64,000 bases of DNA from Streptomyces sp. CB02400 (GCF_001905725.1 NZ_LIWB01000001.1:620001-684000); one strand, 5' to 3'; shown: positions 33,352-42,994, counted from the first letter of the stretch. The notes: a model not told the origin generated them from the letters alone. Program-made: numbers and translations.

Positions 33352-35472
33352 ATGGCCGTCACCATCCTGCGCCGGTCCACCTGGGCCGCCCATGTCCCTG
33401 ACACGTCGACGGGAGCGGAACTCATCGCGGACAGAGCCGCGACGGTCTACTGGAACTACGAGTTCCCCTACCGGGCGGCGGAGGAGGCCATCGTCGCGCA
33501 GGCCGGCATGGGTCCGCTGAACACCGGCCGCGCGTGGACCCCGTGGAAGGGCGGCGTGTTCATCCACCACCGCGGGCTCGTCCCTCCCGTCCTGAACTCC
33601 GAGGACGACTGCCGCCGCGACATCGCCGAGGTGTGGGCGAAGGAGTACGCCGAGGACTTCGAGGACATCGAGTACAACTTCCTGGTGTGCCCGCACGGAC
33701 ACGTCTACGAAGGGCGCGGCCTTCAACGGGGGGAGGCGAACTCGCCCGGGTACATCCGGGAAGAGGGCTACGGGGACGTCGGACGCAACACCGGCTACTA
33801 CTCCATCTGCGGCCTGCTCTGGAAGTACCAGCAGCCGACGTCCGCGATGAAGAACGCGATCAAGGACCTGATCCGGCACCTGCGCACCGCCGTCCCGGAC
33901 AACCGCAAGGCCGGCGACGCGATCTACCCCCACTCCAAGAACAACCCGGACACCGACTGCCCCGGCAACCTCACGGAGTACGCGAAGTCGGGGTCGGCCA
34001 TCGACCCGGGCATGCCGAGCCAGTCGGCCCCCGCCCAGCTCGACGTCATCTCCCGCTCGGAGTGGGGAGCACGCCCGCCCCGCGACGTCGTCAAGGTGGC
34101 GTACGGGCAGCGCATCGGCTTCGCCGTGCACTACTCCGCCGCGAACAAGTACCAGACCGTGCGGGCGATCCAGAACTACCACATGGACTCCAACGGCTGG
34201 GACGACATCGGCTACAACTTCCTCGTCGACTGGCAGGGGCGGATCTACGAGGGGCGGGGCTGGGACAACCTGGGCGCGCACATCGCCGGGCACAACACCA
34301 CCCACTTCGGGGTGTGCTTCATCGGCGTGGACGGCGATGCCACGGCGGCGGCCAAGAACGCGATCCGCAGCCTCTACCACGCCGCCAACGAACGGACGAA
34401 CAAGGTCCTCGACGCCACCTACCACGGGGCACTGGCCTCCACCCAGTGCCCCGGCTCGGCGCTGCGGCTGTGGGTGATCAACGGGATGAGCGGGTCGACC
34501 CTGCCCATCGGAGGCAGTGATCCGGGCACTCCCGGAACGGGACTGGTCAGCGTCCGCTCGGTCTCCGCCCAGCAGCGGGCCGTCAACAGCCTCGGCTACT
34601 CGCCGCCCCTGGACGTGGACGGCAGCTTCGGCCCGCTCACCAGCGCCGGGGTCAAGTGGCTGCAGACCAAGGTCGGTACGGATCCCGACGGGCTGTGGGG
34701 TCCGCTCACCGAGGCGGCGTACGTGGCGTACATCGGCAAGGGCGGCGGCGGGGGCGGGTACGCCGCGATCCGCTCCATCGCCGCGCAGCAGATCGCGGTC
34801 AACGGCCTGGGCCACACCCCGCCACTCGATGTGGACGGCAGCTTCGGCCCGCTCACCGAGGCGGGGGTGAAGTGGCTGCAGACCAAGGTCGGCACCGCGC
34901 CGGACGGCCTGTGGGGACCCGACACCGAGCAGGCCTACGCGACGTACACCGGGTCACCGAACTTCGGCGGTGGCGGAGTCACCACGATCCGCTCCGTGCG
35001 GTCCCAGCAGAGCGCGGTCAACGGCCTGGGCCACACCCCGGCGCTGGACGTGGACGGCGTCTTCGGCCCGCTCACCGAGGCCGGGGTGAAGTGGCTGCAG
35101 ACCAAGGTCGGTGCGGCGGCGGACGGAATGTGGGGACCCGCCACCGAGGCGGCGTACACCGCCTACACCGACGGGGAACGCCTGACGGTCGACGGGGAGT
35201 TCGGCCCCGCGACGATCGCCGCGACACAGCGTGCGATCGGGGTCACCGCCGACGGGGAATGGGGGCCGGCTTCCAAGCGTGCGCTTCAGCAGCACCTCAA
35301 CACCTGGGCGGGGGCCGACCTCGTCGTCGACGGCGACATCGGTCAGGCCACCGTGAAGGCGATGCAGCAGCACCTCAACAAGATGACCGGTGCCGGTCTG
35401 GTCGTCGACGGTGACTGGGGAGCGGGCACCACCCGGGCCCTGCAGACGGCTCTCAACCAGGGGAGGTTCTGA
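33352..35472 (+). CDS. N-acetylmuramoyl-L-alanine amidase with two PGRP domains and peptidoglycan-binding repeats
   Basis: A 706-aa peptidoglycan hydrolase of phage-endolysin-like design, with GGAGAGAG upstream of the ATG. PGRP domain 1 spans about residues 50-215, with zinc ligands His72/73 and a His...Cys203 pair (DTDCPGN). Domain 2 covers about 225-385, with His260 and Cys366 (STQCPGS). Three repeats of about 72 residues follow from residue 398 (each has LDVDGxFGPLTxAGVKWLQTKVG), then two shorter peptidoglycan-binding units to the end. No signal peptide is visible. The stop overlaps the next start (TGATG), coupling it to a Tat-exported PhoX-like protein. Confidence 0.9.
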   Translation: MAVTILRRSTWAAHVPDTSTGAELIADRAATVYWNYEFPYRAAEEAIVAQAGMGPLNTGRAWTPWKGGVFIHHRGLVPPVLNSEDDCRRDIAEVWAKEYAEDFEDIEYNFLVCPHGHVYEGRGLQRGEANSPGYIREEGYGDVGRNTGYYSICGLLWKYQQPTSAMKNAIKDLIRHLRTAVPDNRKAGDAIYPHSKNNPDTDCPGNLTEYAKSGSAIDPGMPSQSAPAQLDVISRSEWGARPPRDVVKVAYGQRIGFAVHYSAANKYQTVRAIQNYHMDSNGWDDIGYNFLVDWQGRIYEGRGWDNLGAHIAGHNTTHFGVCFIGVDGDATAAAKNAIRSLYHAANERTNKVLDATYHGALASTQCPGSALRLWVINGMSGSTLPIGGSDPGTPGTGLVSVRSVSAQQRAVNSLGYSPPLDVDGSFGPLTSAGVKWLQTKVGTDPDGLWGPLTEAAYVAYIGKGGGGGGYAAIRSIAAQQIAVNGLGHTPPLDVDGSFGPLTEAGVKWLQTKVGTAPDGLWGPDTEQAYATYTGSPNFGGGGVTTIRSVRSQQSAVNGLGHTPALDVDGVFGPLTEAGVKWLQTKVGAAADGMWGPATEAAYTAYTDGERLTVDGEFGPATIAATQRAIGVTADGEWGPASKRALQQHLNTWAGADLVVDGDIGQATVKAMQQHLNKMTGAGLVVDGDWGAGTTRALQTALNQGRF
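34545..35180 (+). repeat. Three imperfect tandem peptidoglycan-binding units within the amidase
   Basis: Units at about 34545-34740, 34765-34955 and 34980-35170 share long near-identical stretches, including GGCTGCAGACCAAGGTCGG-type sequence and AGTGGCTGCAGACCAAGGTC in each. The high DNA identity suggests recent duplication or ongoing exchange. Glycine-rich linkers (for example GKGGGGGG) separate the units. Confidence 0.85.
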
Positions 35473-37298
35473 TGCGTGACGGAGCGTCGGGCAACGAAGA
35501 GCTGAGCAACGGGAGGGAGGCGTCGGGGGGCCCGTCGCGGCGCGGTGTGGTCGCGTACGGCGCGCTGGCCGCCACCGGACTGCTGGCCGTCGGGGCACCC
35601 GGCGCCGCGGCGGCCGACGGTCCCGGTGCGGCCGACGGCTCCGCGCGGCGGCGGGCCGCCGGGGACAGCCGCCCGCCGTTGTCACAGTTCGAACCCGTGG
35701 CGGCCAGCGAGGCGGACGCCGTCACCGTCCCCGCCGGGTACCGCGCGGACGTCATCGCCCCGTGGGGGCAGCGGATACGCACGTCCGGGGCGGACGCGGA
35801 CGGCTCCACCGCGCAGGCGCGGCAGGTCGGCAGCCACCATCACGGCATCCGGTACGTCCCCCTGGCGGACGGCGCCGCGGCGAGCCGGCACGGTCTGCTG
35901 GTCATCGGCCACGAGGGCGCCGACCCCGCGCTGCTGGGCGACGACTCCCGCACGGCCATGGCCGCCCAGGGTGTCACCGTGGTCGAGGTGCGGGAGTCCG
36001 GCGGGACCTGGAGGACCGTGGGCTCGGCGCTGGGCCGCAGGATCACGGCGGACACGCCGACCCGGTTCTCCGGTCCGGTCGCGGTCGACGGCGGATCGCG
36101 CGGCGTGCCGGCCGTCAGCGGTGTCGGCGTCACGCCCTGGGGGACGTGCCTGGCCGCGGAGGAGGACTTCCATGCCTGCTTCGGCACGGACGACCCGGCC
36201 TGGCGGCGCACCGAGGAGGACATCCGCTACGGGCTGTCCGCCACCGGGTTCGGCCACCCGTGGCACCGCTCGGACCCGCGCTTCGACCTGTCCCGCCCGG
36301 AGGCGGACCCCCGGCACTTCGGCTGGATCGTGGAGTTCGACCCGCGCGACCCGTCCTCCGCGCCGGTCAAGCGGACCGCCCTCGGCCGCTTCACGCACGG
36401 CGGCGCGACGGTGACCGGGAGCGCCGGCCGTGCCGTCGTCTACAGCACCGACGCCGTGGACGGCGGCCACCTGTACAAGTACGTGAGCGCGGACGGCCGG
36501 CGCGCCCCGGGCCGGAGCCCGCTGGACGACGGCACGCTCTACGTGGCGCGGCTGCGCGCCGACGGCACCGGGGCCTGGCTGCCGCTGCGGCACGGGCACG
36601 GCCCGCTGACCCGTAAGGCAGGGTGGCGTGACCAGAGCGACGTGCTGGTACGCGCCCGGCTCGCCGCCGACGCCCTGGGCGCCACCGCGCTGAACCGGCC
36701 GGAGCGGGTCGCCGTGAGCCCCGTCGACGGCCACGTCTACCTGGCGCTCGCGGGCGGCAACGGCACGGCCCGGTGCTCGGACTCGGGCGCCGGGAGCGCG
36801 GTGCCGCGGCTGGGGGACGCCGACCCCCACGGGCGCGTCGTACGGTGGCGGGAGACGGCCGGTGACGGGCTGCGCTGGGAGGAGTTCCTGTCGGCCGGGG
36901 ACCAGCGGTCCCCCGAGGCGGCCTTCCTCGCGCCCAAGGGCCTGTGGTTCGACGCGCGGGGCACCCTGTGGATCTCGACGGGGATCTCCGGACACGCGCT
37001 GAACGGCCCCGGCGCCGCGTACCGGGAGGCCGGCAACAACGCCCTCCTGGCCGCGGACGTCGCGACCGGCACCGTCCGCCGCTTCCTCACCGCCCCGCGC
37101 GGCGCCGAGGTCACCGGGGTGGACGCCACCCCGGACGGGCAGACGCTCTTCGTCAACATCCAGCACCCCGGCGAGCGGACCGCCCGCTGGGGCGCCCCGG
37201 ACGCGAACGACCCCCGCGCGGTGAGCGGCTGGCCGGGACTGCGGCCGGGCGACCGGCCGCGCTCCGCCACGGTCGTCGTGCGCCGCACGGCCGGATAG
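35472..37298 (+). CDS. PhoX-like (DUF839) secreted protein
   Basis: A 608-aa protein with a Tat-type signal (SRRGVVAYGALAATGLLAVG, residues about 22-42), expected outside the membrane. The DUF839/PhoX signature runs through GVGVTPWGTCLAAEEDFHACF near residue 220 and the calcium/iron-binding acidic loops, and ends with LFVNIQHPGERT, a strong family mark. PhoX enzymes are Ca/Fe-dependent alkaline phosphatases. The start codon overlaps the amidase stop, so the phosphatase-like enzyme is made with a cell-wall hydrolase, an unusual pairing. Activity is not demonstrated. Confidence 0.85.
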   Translation: MRDGASGNEELSNGREASGGPSRRGVVAYGALAATGLLAVGAPGAAAADGPGAADGSARRRAAGDSRPPLSQFEPVAASEADAVTVPAGYRADVIAPWGQRIRTSGADADGSTAQARQVGSHHHGIRYVPLADGAAASRHGLLVIGHEGADPALLGDDSRTAMAAQGVTVVEVRESGGTWRTVGSALGRRITADTPTRFSGPVAVDGGSRGVPAVSGVGVTPWGTCLAAEEDFHACFGTDDPAWRRTEEDIRYGLSATGFGHPWHRSDPRFDLSRPEADPRHFGWIVEFDPRDPSSAPVKRTALGRFTHGGATVTGSAGRAVVYSTDAVDGGHLYKYVSADGRRAPGRSPLDDGTLYVARLRADGTGAWLPLRHGHGPLTRKAGWRDQSDVLVRARLAADALGATALNRPERVAVSPVDGHVYLALAGGNGTARCSDSGAGSAVPRLGDADPHGRVVRWRETAGDGLRWEEFLSAGDQRSPEAAFLAPKGLWFDARGTLWISTGISGHALNGPGAAYREAGNNALLAADVATGTVRRFLTAPRGAEVTGVDATPDGQTLFVNIQHPGERTARWGAPDANDPRAVSGWPGLRPGDRPRSATVVVRRTAG

Positions 37299-37381
37299 GA
37301 CAGGGCCCCGCGTACGCCTCCGCCCGGGACGGGACCGATATCGGATCGCGGGAGGTGGCCGCCGACTGGCACGCTGCCCGT

Positions 37382-37930
37382 ATGGACCGGGCTGAGGTAC
37401 TGCTCGTCGGAGGACGGGCCGGAGTCGGCAAGACGACGGTGGCGTGGGAGGTCTCGGCGCGGCTGCGTGCCGCGGCGGTCTCCCACGCGATCGTCGAGGG
37501 CGACTTCATGGGGCAGGTGCATCCGGCGCCGGAGGGGGACCCCCACCGCTCGGAGATCACCGAGAGCAATCTGACCGCCGTGTGGGCCAACTTCGCCCAG
37601 CGGGGCTACCGGCGCCTGGTCTACACGAACACCGTGAGCGTGCTGCCCGAGGCGACGGGCATGTTCGAGCGTGCCATGGGGGCCGGGGTGAGGATCGTAC
37701 GAGTCCTGCTCACCGCCTCCGACGCCACCGCCCGCGAGCGGCTGACGGGCCGGGAGATCGGTTCGGAACTGGAGCGGGAGCTGGAAGGGAGTCTCCGCAA
37801 GGCGCGGCTCCTGGACCGGCGTGCCCCGGAGGGGACGGTACGGGTGGTGACGGACGGACGGCCCGTCGTGGACATCGCGCGGGACGTGGTGGCCGCCACC
37901 GGCTGGGCCGTCCCGCCCGCGCAACCCTGA
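37382..37930 (+). CDS. Small P-loop ATPase / nucleoside-kinase-like protein
   Basis: A 182-aa AAA-type NTP-binding protein. Walker A is GGRAGVGKTT at residues 11-20; the Asp in VEGDFMGQVH near residue 43 could serve as the next acidic residue. The region TASDATARERL near 122 resembles the lid of gluconate/shikimate-type kinases. No signal. The target is unknown. The start ATG has no strong ribosome site; it lies 83 bp downstream of the PhoX-like gene. Confidence 0.78.
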   Translation: MDRAEVLLVGGRAGVGKTTVAWEVSARLRAAAVSHAIVEGDFMGQVHPAPEGDPHRSEITESNLTAVWANFAQRGYRRLVYTNTVSVLPEATGMFERAMGAGVRIVRVLLTASDATARERLTGREIGSELERELEGSLRKARLLDRRAPEGTVRVVTDGRPVVDIARDVVAATGWAVPPAQP

Positions 37931-38007
37931 CGGTTACGTCCCGCCGGACCCGTTGACCTCTCCGTGACACGCCCTTACCTTTTCGACGTTCGTCGTTTCA
38001 GACGATG

Positions 38008-38021
38008 TTCGACATATCGAA
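38008..38021. promoter_or_regulatory. Operator-like palindrome TTCGACATATCGAA upstream of the GH43 operon
   Basis: TTCGA and TCGAA arms flank a 4-bp centre, 41 bp before the GH43 start. A second, looser dyad (CGTCGTTTCAGACGATG, 37991-38007) lies directly upstream. The form is like operators of sugar-responsive repressors in Streptomyces. It differs from the motif shared by the ROK and ABC operons, so a different regulator is likely. Confidence 0.5.
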
Positions 38022-38062
38022 AGAGCGAGTGCTTGTCATCTTCCCCACGAGAGGCAGACCGC

Positions 38063-39157
38063 ATGAGCCGCGCCACCGACGACCACCTGCCCGACCCGTC
38101 CCCGCCCCCCGCCCGCAGACTCCTGCTGAAGGGCGCCCTCGCCGCGGGCGCCCTGGCCGCCGCGACACCCGCCGTGGCCGACGCCGCCGCACACCCGAAG
38201 GCAGCCCCGTACGTGAACCCGCTCGTCCCCCGTCGCGCCGATCCGCACATCACCCGGCACACCGACGGCTTCTACTACTTCACCGCCACCGCCCCCGAGT
38301 ACGACCGGATCATTCTGCGCCGCTCCCGCACCCTGGGCGGGCTCGGCCGTGCCGCCGAGTCGGTGATCTGGCGGGCGCACCCCACCGGGGACATGGGCGC
38401 CCACATCTGGGCGCCGGAGATGCACCGCGTCGCCGGCAAGTGGTACATCTACTTCGCCGCCGCGCCCGCCGAGGACGTGTGGGCGATCCGCATCTGGGTG
38501 CTGGAGAACGCCCACCCCAACCCCTTCAAGGGCACCTGGACCGAGAAGGGGCGGATCAGAACCGCGTGGGAGACCTTCTCCCTGGACGCCACCACCTTCG
38601 CCCACCGCGGCACCCGCTACCTCGCCTGGGCCCAGCACGAACCCGGCATGGACAACAACACCGCCGTCTGGCTCTCCGAGATGGCGAACCCCTGGACCCT
38701 GACCGGCCCTCAAGTGCGGCTGTCCACCCCCGAGTACGACTGGGAACGCATCGGCTTCGCGGTCAACGAGGGACCCTACGTGCTGCACCGCAACGGCCGG
38801 CTTTTCATGACGTACTCGGCCAGCGCCACCGACCACAACTACTGCGTGGGACTGCTGACCGCCGACGAGGACAGCGACCTCATGGACCCCGCCAACTGGA
38901 CCAAGTCACCCGTCCCCGTCTTCACCAGCAACGACACCACCGGGCAGTACGGCCCCGGCCACAACTGCTTCACCGTCGCCGAGGACGGCCGTACCGACGT
39001 GCTCGTCTACCACGCCCGCCAGTACAAGGAGATCGTCGGCGACCCGCTGCACGACCCCAACCGGCACACCAGGATCCAGAAGCTCGGCTGGAAGCCGGAC
39101 GGCACCCCCGACTTCGGCGTCCCCGTGGCCGACACCGCGACGGGGGAGGGGGCGTGA
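38063..39157 (+). CDS. Secreted glycoside hydrolase family 43 (arabinofuranosidase-like)
   Basis: A 364-aa enzyme with a signal sequence (RRLLLKGALAAGALAAATPA, Tat-like twin Arg, residues about 16-36). The five-bladed GH43 fold shows the catalytic base Asp in RADPHITRHTDG (about residue 58) and the acid Glu in VNEGPYVLHRNG (about residue 238). The closest recall is alpha-L-arabinofuranosidases or exo-arabinanases. It is the first gene of a run with a galactanase-like GH43 and an SGNH esterase; the next start overlaps closely. Substrate is inferred from context. Confidence 0.87.
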   Translation: MSRATDDHLPDPSPPPARRLLLKGALAAGALAAATPAVADAAAHPKAAPYVNPLVPRRADPHITRHTDGFYYFTATAPEYDRIILRRSRTLGGLGRAAESVIWRAHPTGDMGAHIWAPEMHRVAGKWYIYFAAAPAEDVWAIRIWVLENAHPNPFKGTWTEKGRIRTAWETFSLDATTFAHRGTRYLAWAQHEPGMDNNTAVWLSEMANPWTLTGPQVRLSTPEYDWERIGFAVNEGPYVLHRNGRLFMTYSASATDHNYCVGLLTADEDSDLMDPANWTKSPVPVFTSNDTTGQYGPGHNCFTVAEDGRTDVLVYHARQYKEIVGDPLHDPNRHTRIQKLGWKPDGTPDFGVPVADTATGEGA

Positions 39158-39158
39158 C

Positions 39159-40571
39159 ATGAGACGCGCGTACGCCGTACTGCTCGCCCTCTGTCTCGCA
39201 CTCGCCGGCGCCCTGGCCACCGCCGGGCCCGCGCAGGCCGCCCCGCAGACGATCGCCAACGGCACGCAGTTCACCGACGGTTCGGGCAGCCCCGTGCACG
39301 CCCACGGCGGTGGCGTCCTCAAGGTCGGCGCGTACTACTACTGGTTCGGCGAACACCGCAACGCCGACAACACCTTCCGCTACGTGGACGCCTACCGCTC
39401 CACCGACCTGAAGAACTGGGAGTTCCGCAACCACGTCCTCACCGAGGACAGCCACCCGGAGCTCGCCACCGCCAACATCGAGCGGCCCAAGGTCATGTAC
39501 AACGCGGCCACCAGCCAGTTCGTGATGTGGATGCACAAGGAGAACGGCAGCGACTACAGCGAGGCCCGCGCCGCCGTCGCCGTCTCCGACACCGTGGACG
39601 GCGACTACACCTGGCGGGGCAGCTTCCGGCCGCTGGGACAGCACATGTCCCGCGACATCACCGTCTTCACGGACACCGACGGCGCCGGCTACATGGTCTC
39701 CGCCGCCCGCGAGAACTACGACCTGCACATCTACCGGCTCACCGCCGACCACACCGGCATCGCGAGCCTGGTCGCCAACCCCTGGCCCGGCGGCCACCGC
39801 GAGGCCCCCGCCCTGTTCAAGCGCAACGGCGTCTACTTCATGCTGACCTCGGGCGCCACCGGCTGGAACCCCAACCAGCAGCGGTACGCCACCGCCACCA
39901 GCCTCTCCGGCCCCTGGTCGGCCATGCGCGACGTCGGCGACCCGACCGCCTACGGCTCGCAGACCGCGTACGTCCTGCCGGTGCAGGGCTCCTCCGGCAC
40001 CTCGTACCTCTACCTGGGCGACCGCTGGGGCAACTCCTTCGGCGGGACCGTCAACGACTCCCGGTACGTGTGGCTGCCGCTGACCTTCCCGTCGTCCACG
40101 TCGATGTCCCTGTCCTGGTCGCCCGAGGTCACCGTCGACACGGCCGCCGGGACGGTCGACGGCACCGCTGCCACGTACCACACGCTGATCGCCCGGCACA
40201 GCGGCAAGTGCGCCGACGTGACCAGCCGGTCGCTGTGGCAGGGCACCCGGATCAAGCAGTACGACTGCAACGGCGGCGGCAACCAGAAGTACTGGTTCAG
40301 GTCCGTCGGCGGCGGCTACCACCAACTGGTGGTCCGCGACAGCAGCCTGTGCGTGCGGGAGAACGCGAGCACCGTCTCGCAGGAGAACTGCGACGCCTCC
40401 GCGACCGGCCAGCAGTGGTCGGTCACCACCACGGGCTCCTACGTCACCATCAGGTCCCGCGCCACCGGCGAGTGCCTGGACGTGAACGGCGCGTCCACCG
40501 CCGACTCCGCCGCGATCATCACATACACCTGCAACGGAGGGACCAACCAGCAGTGGACACGCGGGACATGA
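39159..40571 (+). CDS. Secreted GH43 exo-beta-1,3-galactanase-like enzyme with ricin-type lectin domain
   Basis: A 470-aa enzyme with a classical signal peptide (AVLLALCLALAGALATAGPA) cleaved after AQA. Residues about 40-320 match the galactan 1,3-beta-galactosidase branch of GH43, with YYYWFGEHR and YRSTDLKNWEFR near the start. The C-terminal 130 residues are a ricin-B (CBM13) lectin with the QxW repeats (QKYWF, QQWSV, QQWTR). It would trim beta-1,3-galactan backbones of arabinogalactan. It starts 1 bp after the GH43 stop, and its stop overlaps the next ATG. Confidence 0.9.
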   Translation: MRRAYAVLLALCLALAGALATAGPAQAAPQTIANGTQFTDGSGSPVHAHGGGVLKVGAYYYWFGEHRNADNTFRYVDAYRSTDLKNWEFRNHVLTEDSHPELATANIERPKVMYNAATSQFVMWMHKENGSDYSEARAAVAVSDTVDGDYTWRGSFRPLGQHMSRDITVFTDTDGAGYMVSAARENYDLHIYRLTADHTGIASLVANPWPGGHREAPALFKRNGVYFMLTSGATGWNPNQQRYATATSLSGPWSAMRDVGDPTAYGSQTAYVLPVQGSSGTSYLYLGDRWGNSFGGTVNDSRYVWLPLTFPSSTSMSLSWSPEVTVDTAAGTVDGTAATYHTLIARHSGKCADVTSRSLWQGTRIKQYDCNGGGNQKYWFRSVGGGYHQLVVRDSSLCVRENASTVSQENCDASATGQQWSVTTTGSYVTIRSRATGECLDVNGASTADSAAIITYTCNGGTNQQWTRGT

Positions 40572-41632
40572 GACCGGGTCGCGCACCCGTCCGGGCCGCC
40601 GTGACGACGGCCGTGGCCCTGGGCATCGGCCTGTCGGCCGTACCGGCCCAGGCACAGCAGCACAAGGAGCGTCCGCCCGCCCCCGGCATCGAGAACTGCA
40701 CGGCCACAGCCTGCCACTTCGACCTGCCGCCCGGCACCTACGACGTGCGGGTCACCCTCGGCGGCGACCGGGCGTCCAGCACCGCCCTCGGCGGCGAGAC
40801 CCGGCGCGCCCTGCTCCCGGAGACCGCCGCACCGGCCGGGGAACGTGTCGTGCGGAGCTTCACCGTGAACGTCCGCACACCCGAGGGCGAACCCCTCGGC
40901 GCCGAGGGCGCACCCGGACTCGACCTCACCGTCGGCGGAACCGCGCCCGCACTCGCCGGCATCCGGGTCACCCCGGCCCGGCACGCCCGGCAGATCCTCC
41001 TGGTCGGCGACTCCACGGTCTGCGACCAGCCCGGCGACCCGTACTCCGGGTGGGGCCAGCAACTGCCCCAGTACCTGCGCAAGGGGCTGTCCGTGGCCAA
41101 CTACGCGGACTCCGGGGAGAGTACGGTCAGCTATCTCGGGAACCCGCTCCTCTGGGACACCGTCCGGCCACTGATCCGGCGCGGCGACCTCGTCCTGATC
41201 CAGCTCGCCCACAACGACAAGACCACCGACGAGGCGACCTACCGGGCCAACCTCGAGTCCCTGGTGGCGGGCGTGCGGGAGCGGGGCGGCGAGCCGGTCC
41301 TCGTGACCCCGGTCGTGCGACGCTGGTTCAACACCGACGGCACCCTGGACAACGGCACGGCCCTGCTGGTCAACGGGCTCGGCGTCGACCACCCGGCCGT
41401 CATCCGCTCCGTCGCCGCCGACCGGGACGTCCCGCTGATCGACCTCACCGCCCGGACCAAGGAACTGGTGGAGTCCCTCGGCGCGGAGGGCTCCAAGGCG
41501 CTGTACCTCTACAACGAGAAACGGGACAACACGCACACCTCCGTGCACGGCGCCACCGTGTACGCGGACCTGGTCCGCCAGGAACTGCTGAACCTGCGTC
41601 TGGTGCCCGAGGGCGCGGTCAGGGTGGGATGA
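40568..41632 (+). CDS. Secreted SGNH hydrolase, rhamnogalacturonan acetylesterase type
   Basis: A 354-aa protein with a signal peptide (VTTAVALGIGLSAVPAQAQ). An N-terminal beta-sandwich of about 110 residues precedes the SGNH core: GDSTVCD near residue 148 (Ser), Gly in YADSGEST, Asn in LAHNDK near 220 and Asp-His in DNTHTSVHG near 325. This set matches CE12 rhamnogalacturonan acetylesterases, which remove acetyl groups from pectin. The ATG overlaps the previous stop (ATGA), so it is coupled to the galactanase. Confidence 0.87.
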   Translation: MRPGRAPVRAAVTTAVALGIGLSAVPAQAQQHKERPPAPGIENCTATACHFDLPPGTYDVRVTLGGDRASSTALGGETRRALLPETAAPAGERVVRSFTVNVRTPEGEPLGAEGAPGLDLTVGGTAPALAGIRVTPARHARQILLVGDSTVCDQPGDPYSGWGQQLPQYLRKGLSVANYADSGESTVSYLGNPLLWDTVRPLIRRGDLVLIQLAHNDKTTDEATYRANLESLVAGVRERGGEPVLVTPVVRRWFNTDGTLDNGTALLVNGLGVDHPAVIRSVAADRDVPLIDLTARTKELVESLGAEGSKALYLYNEKRDNTHTSVHGATVYADLVRQELLNLRLVPEGAVRVG

Positions 41633-41732
41633 ACCCCTGGGGCGCTCCGACCGGAACCGGGGCGCCCCAGGCCCACCCTCACACCCGGACGGTTCGGCCG
41701 GCACCGAAGCGTCCCGCTTCTAGCGTTGCCGC

Positions 41733-42194
41733 ATGAACGAGAACACGCAGACCGGTACCCCTTCCACGGCCGTCACCGGCATGGTCGACCACGTCCTCGC
41801 GCTGGCCGCCACCTGGACCCGCTGGGACGGTGAACCCGCACACGTCGACGGCCGCATCTACACCCCGCACAAGGCGATCCGCCGCGTCGCCGACCACCTC
41901 GTCGACCACCTCGCGGAGATGGAGGCCCGGCTCGTCGGCGAGGAGCCCCAGCCCGACCACTGGCACGCCTCCCTGATCACCACCGGGGCCGACCTCGCCC
42001 CCTTCACCCCGCAGGACCTCGACGAGGCCCGCAGCCGCCTCACCCGGCTCGCCCGCGTCTGGGCCAACCGCCTCGACACGCTCACCGACGAACAGCTCGA
42101 CGACTCGCCCGGCGAGGGCTGGAGCTTCCGCGAACTCGCCCGCCACCTCACCGAGTCCGTCTACTACGCCGATGCCGTCGGAGACCTGTCATGA
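41733..42194 (+). CDS. DinB-like small protein
   Basis: A 153-aa helical protein with a possible metal-binding DinB/maleylpyruvate-isomerase-like arrangement. It has histidines in IRRVADHLVDHLAEM near residue 52 and LARHLTESVYYAD near residue 137, and GWSFRELARHL near the end. DinB proteins often bind thiols such as mycothiol and detoxify. The stop overlaps the start of the PEP-mutase-like gene (ATGA). The family call is tentative. Confidence 0.65.
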   Translation: MNENTQTGTPSTAVTGMVDHVLALAATWTRWDGEPAHVDGRIYTPHKAIRRVADHLVDHLAEMEARLVGEEPQPDHWHASLITTGADLAPFTPQDLDEARSRLTRLARVWANRLDTLTDEQLDDSPGEGWSFRELARHLTESVYYADAVGDLS

Positions 42195-42943
42195 CCGCCT
42201 TCGCCGACCTCCACCACGCGGACGAACCCCTGCTGCTGCCCAACGCCTGGGACCACGCCTCCGCGCACCTCCTGGCCGCGCACGGCTTCCGGGCCGTCGG
42301 TACCACGAGCCTGGGCGTCGCCGCGGCGGCCGGACTGCCCGACGGGGCCGCGGCCACCCGCGAGGAGACACTGCGGCTCGCCCTCACCCTCGGCTCGGGA
42401 CCGTTCCTGCTCTCGGTGGACGCGGAGGGCGGCTTCAGCGACGACCCGGACGAGGTGGCCGAGTTCGCCCGGGAGCTGTACGCCCTGGGCGCCGCCGGCA
42501 TCAACCTGGAGGACGGACCGGGTCCCGCCGACCGGCACGCCGCGAAGATCGCCGCCGTCCGCGCGGCGGCCCCCGGCCTCTTCGTCAACGCCCGCACCGA
42601 CACGTACTGGCTCGGCGACGGCGAGGACACCGTCCGCCGCCTCGACGCCTACGTCCGAGCGGGCGCGCACGGCGTGTTCGTGCCCGGCCTCACCGGCCCC
42701 CGGGAGATCGCCGCCCTGGTGCGCGGCCTGGACGGCGTCCCCCTCAACATCCTCTACTCACCCACCGGCCCCTCCGTCCCCCACCTCACCGACCTCGGCG
42801 TCCGCCGCATCAGCCTCGGCTCGCTGCTGTACCGCCGGGCGCTCGGCGCCGCGGTGGACACGGCAGCCGGGATCCGGTCGGGCCACCGGATCCCGGAGGG
42901 CACGACACCGGCGTACGAGGAGATCGGGGCGCTCGGCCGGTAG
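42191..42943 (+). CDS. Isocitrate lyase/phosphoenolpyruvate mutase-family protein
   Basis: A 250-aa TIM-barrel lyase-like enzyme. The metal/substrate motifs SVDAEGGFSDDPDEV near residue 75, INLEDGP near 105 and VNARTDTYW near 136 are visible. The catalytic KKCGH loop of true isocitrate lyases is absent; the equivalent stretch reads AAGLPDGAA, so it is more like PEP mutase or oxaloacetase-type members. Coupled to the DinB-like gene by an ATGA overlap. The substrate is unknown. Confidence 0.87.
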   Translation: MTAFADLHHADEPLLLPNAWDHASAHLLAAHGFRAVGTTSLGVAAAAGLPDGAAATREETLRLALTLGSGPFLLSVDAEGGFSDDPDEVAEFARELYALGAAGINLEDGPGPADRHAAKIAAVRAAAPGLFVNARTDTYWLGDGEDTVRRLDAYVRAGAHGVFVPGLTGPREIAALVRGLDGVPLNILYSPTGPSVPHLTDLGVRRISLGSLLYRRALGAAVDTAAGIRSGHRIPEGTTPAYEEIGALGR

Positions 42944-42994
42944 CGCCGAGGCCGAAACGCCCGCGGACCTAGGGGGCGTACGCACTCCCTGCGG

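Noticed and set aside
33352..35472. Prophage
   Set aside because: The amidase looks like a lysin, but there is no integrase, portal, capsid or holin in the neighbourhood and the next gene is a Tat-exported PhoX-like protein.
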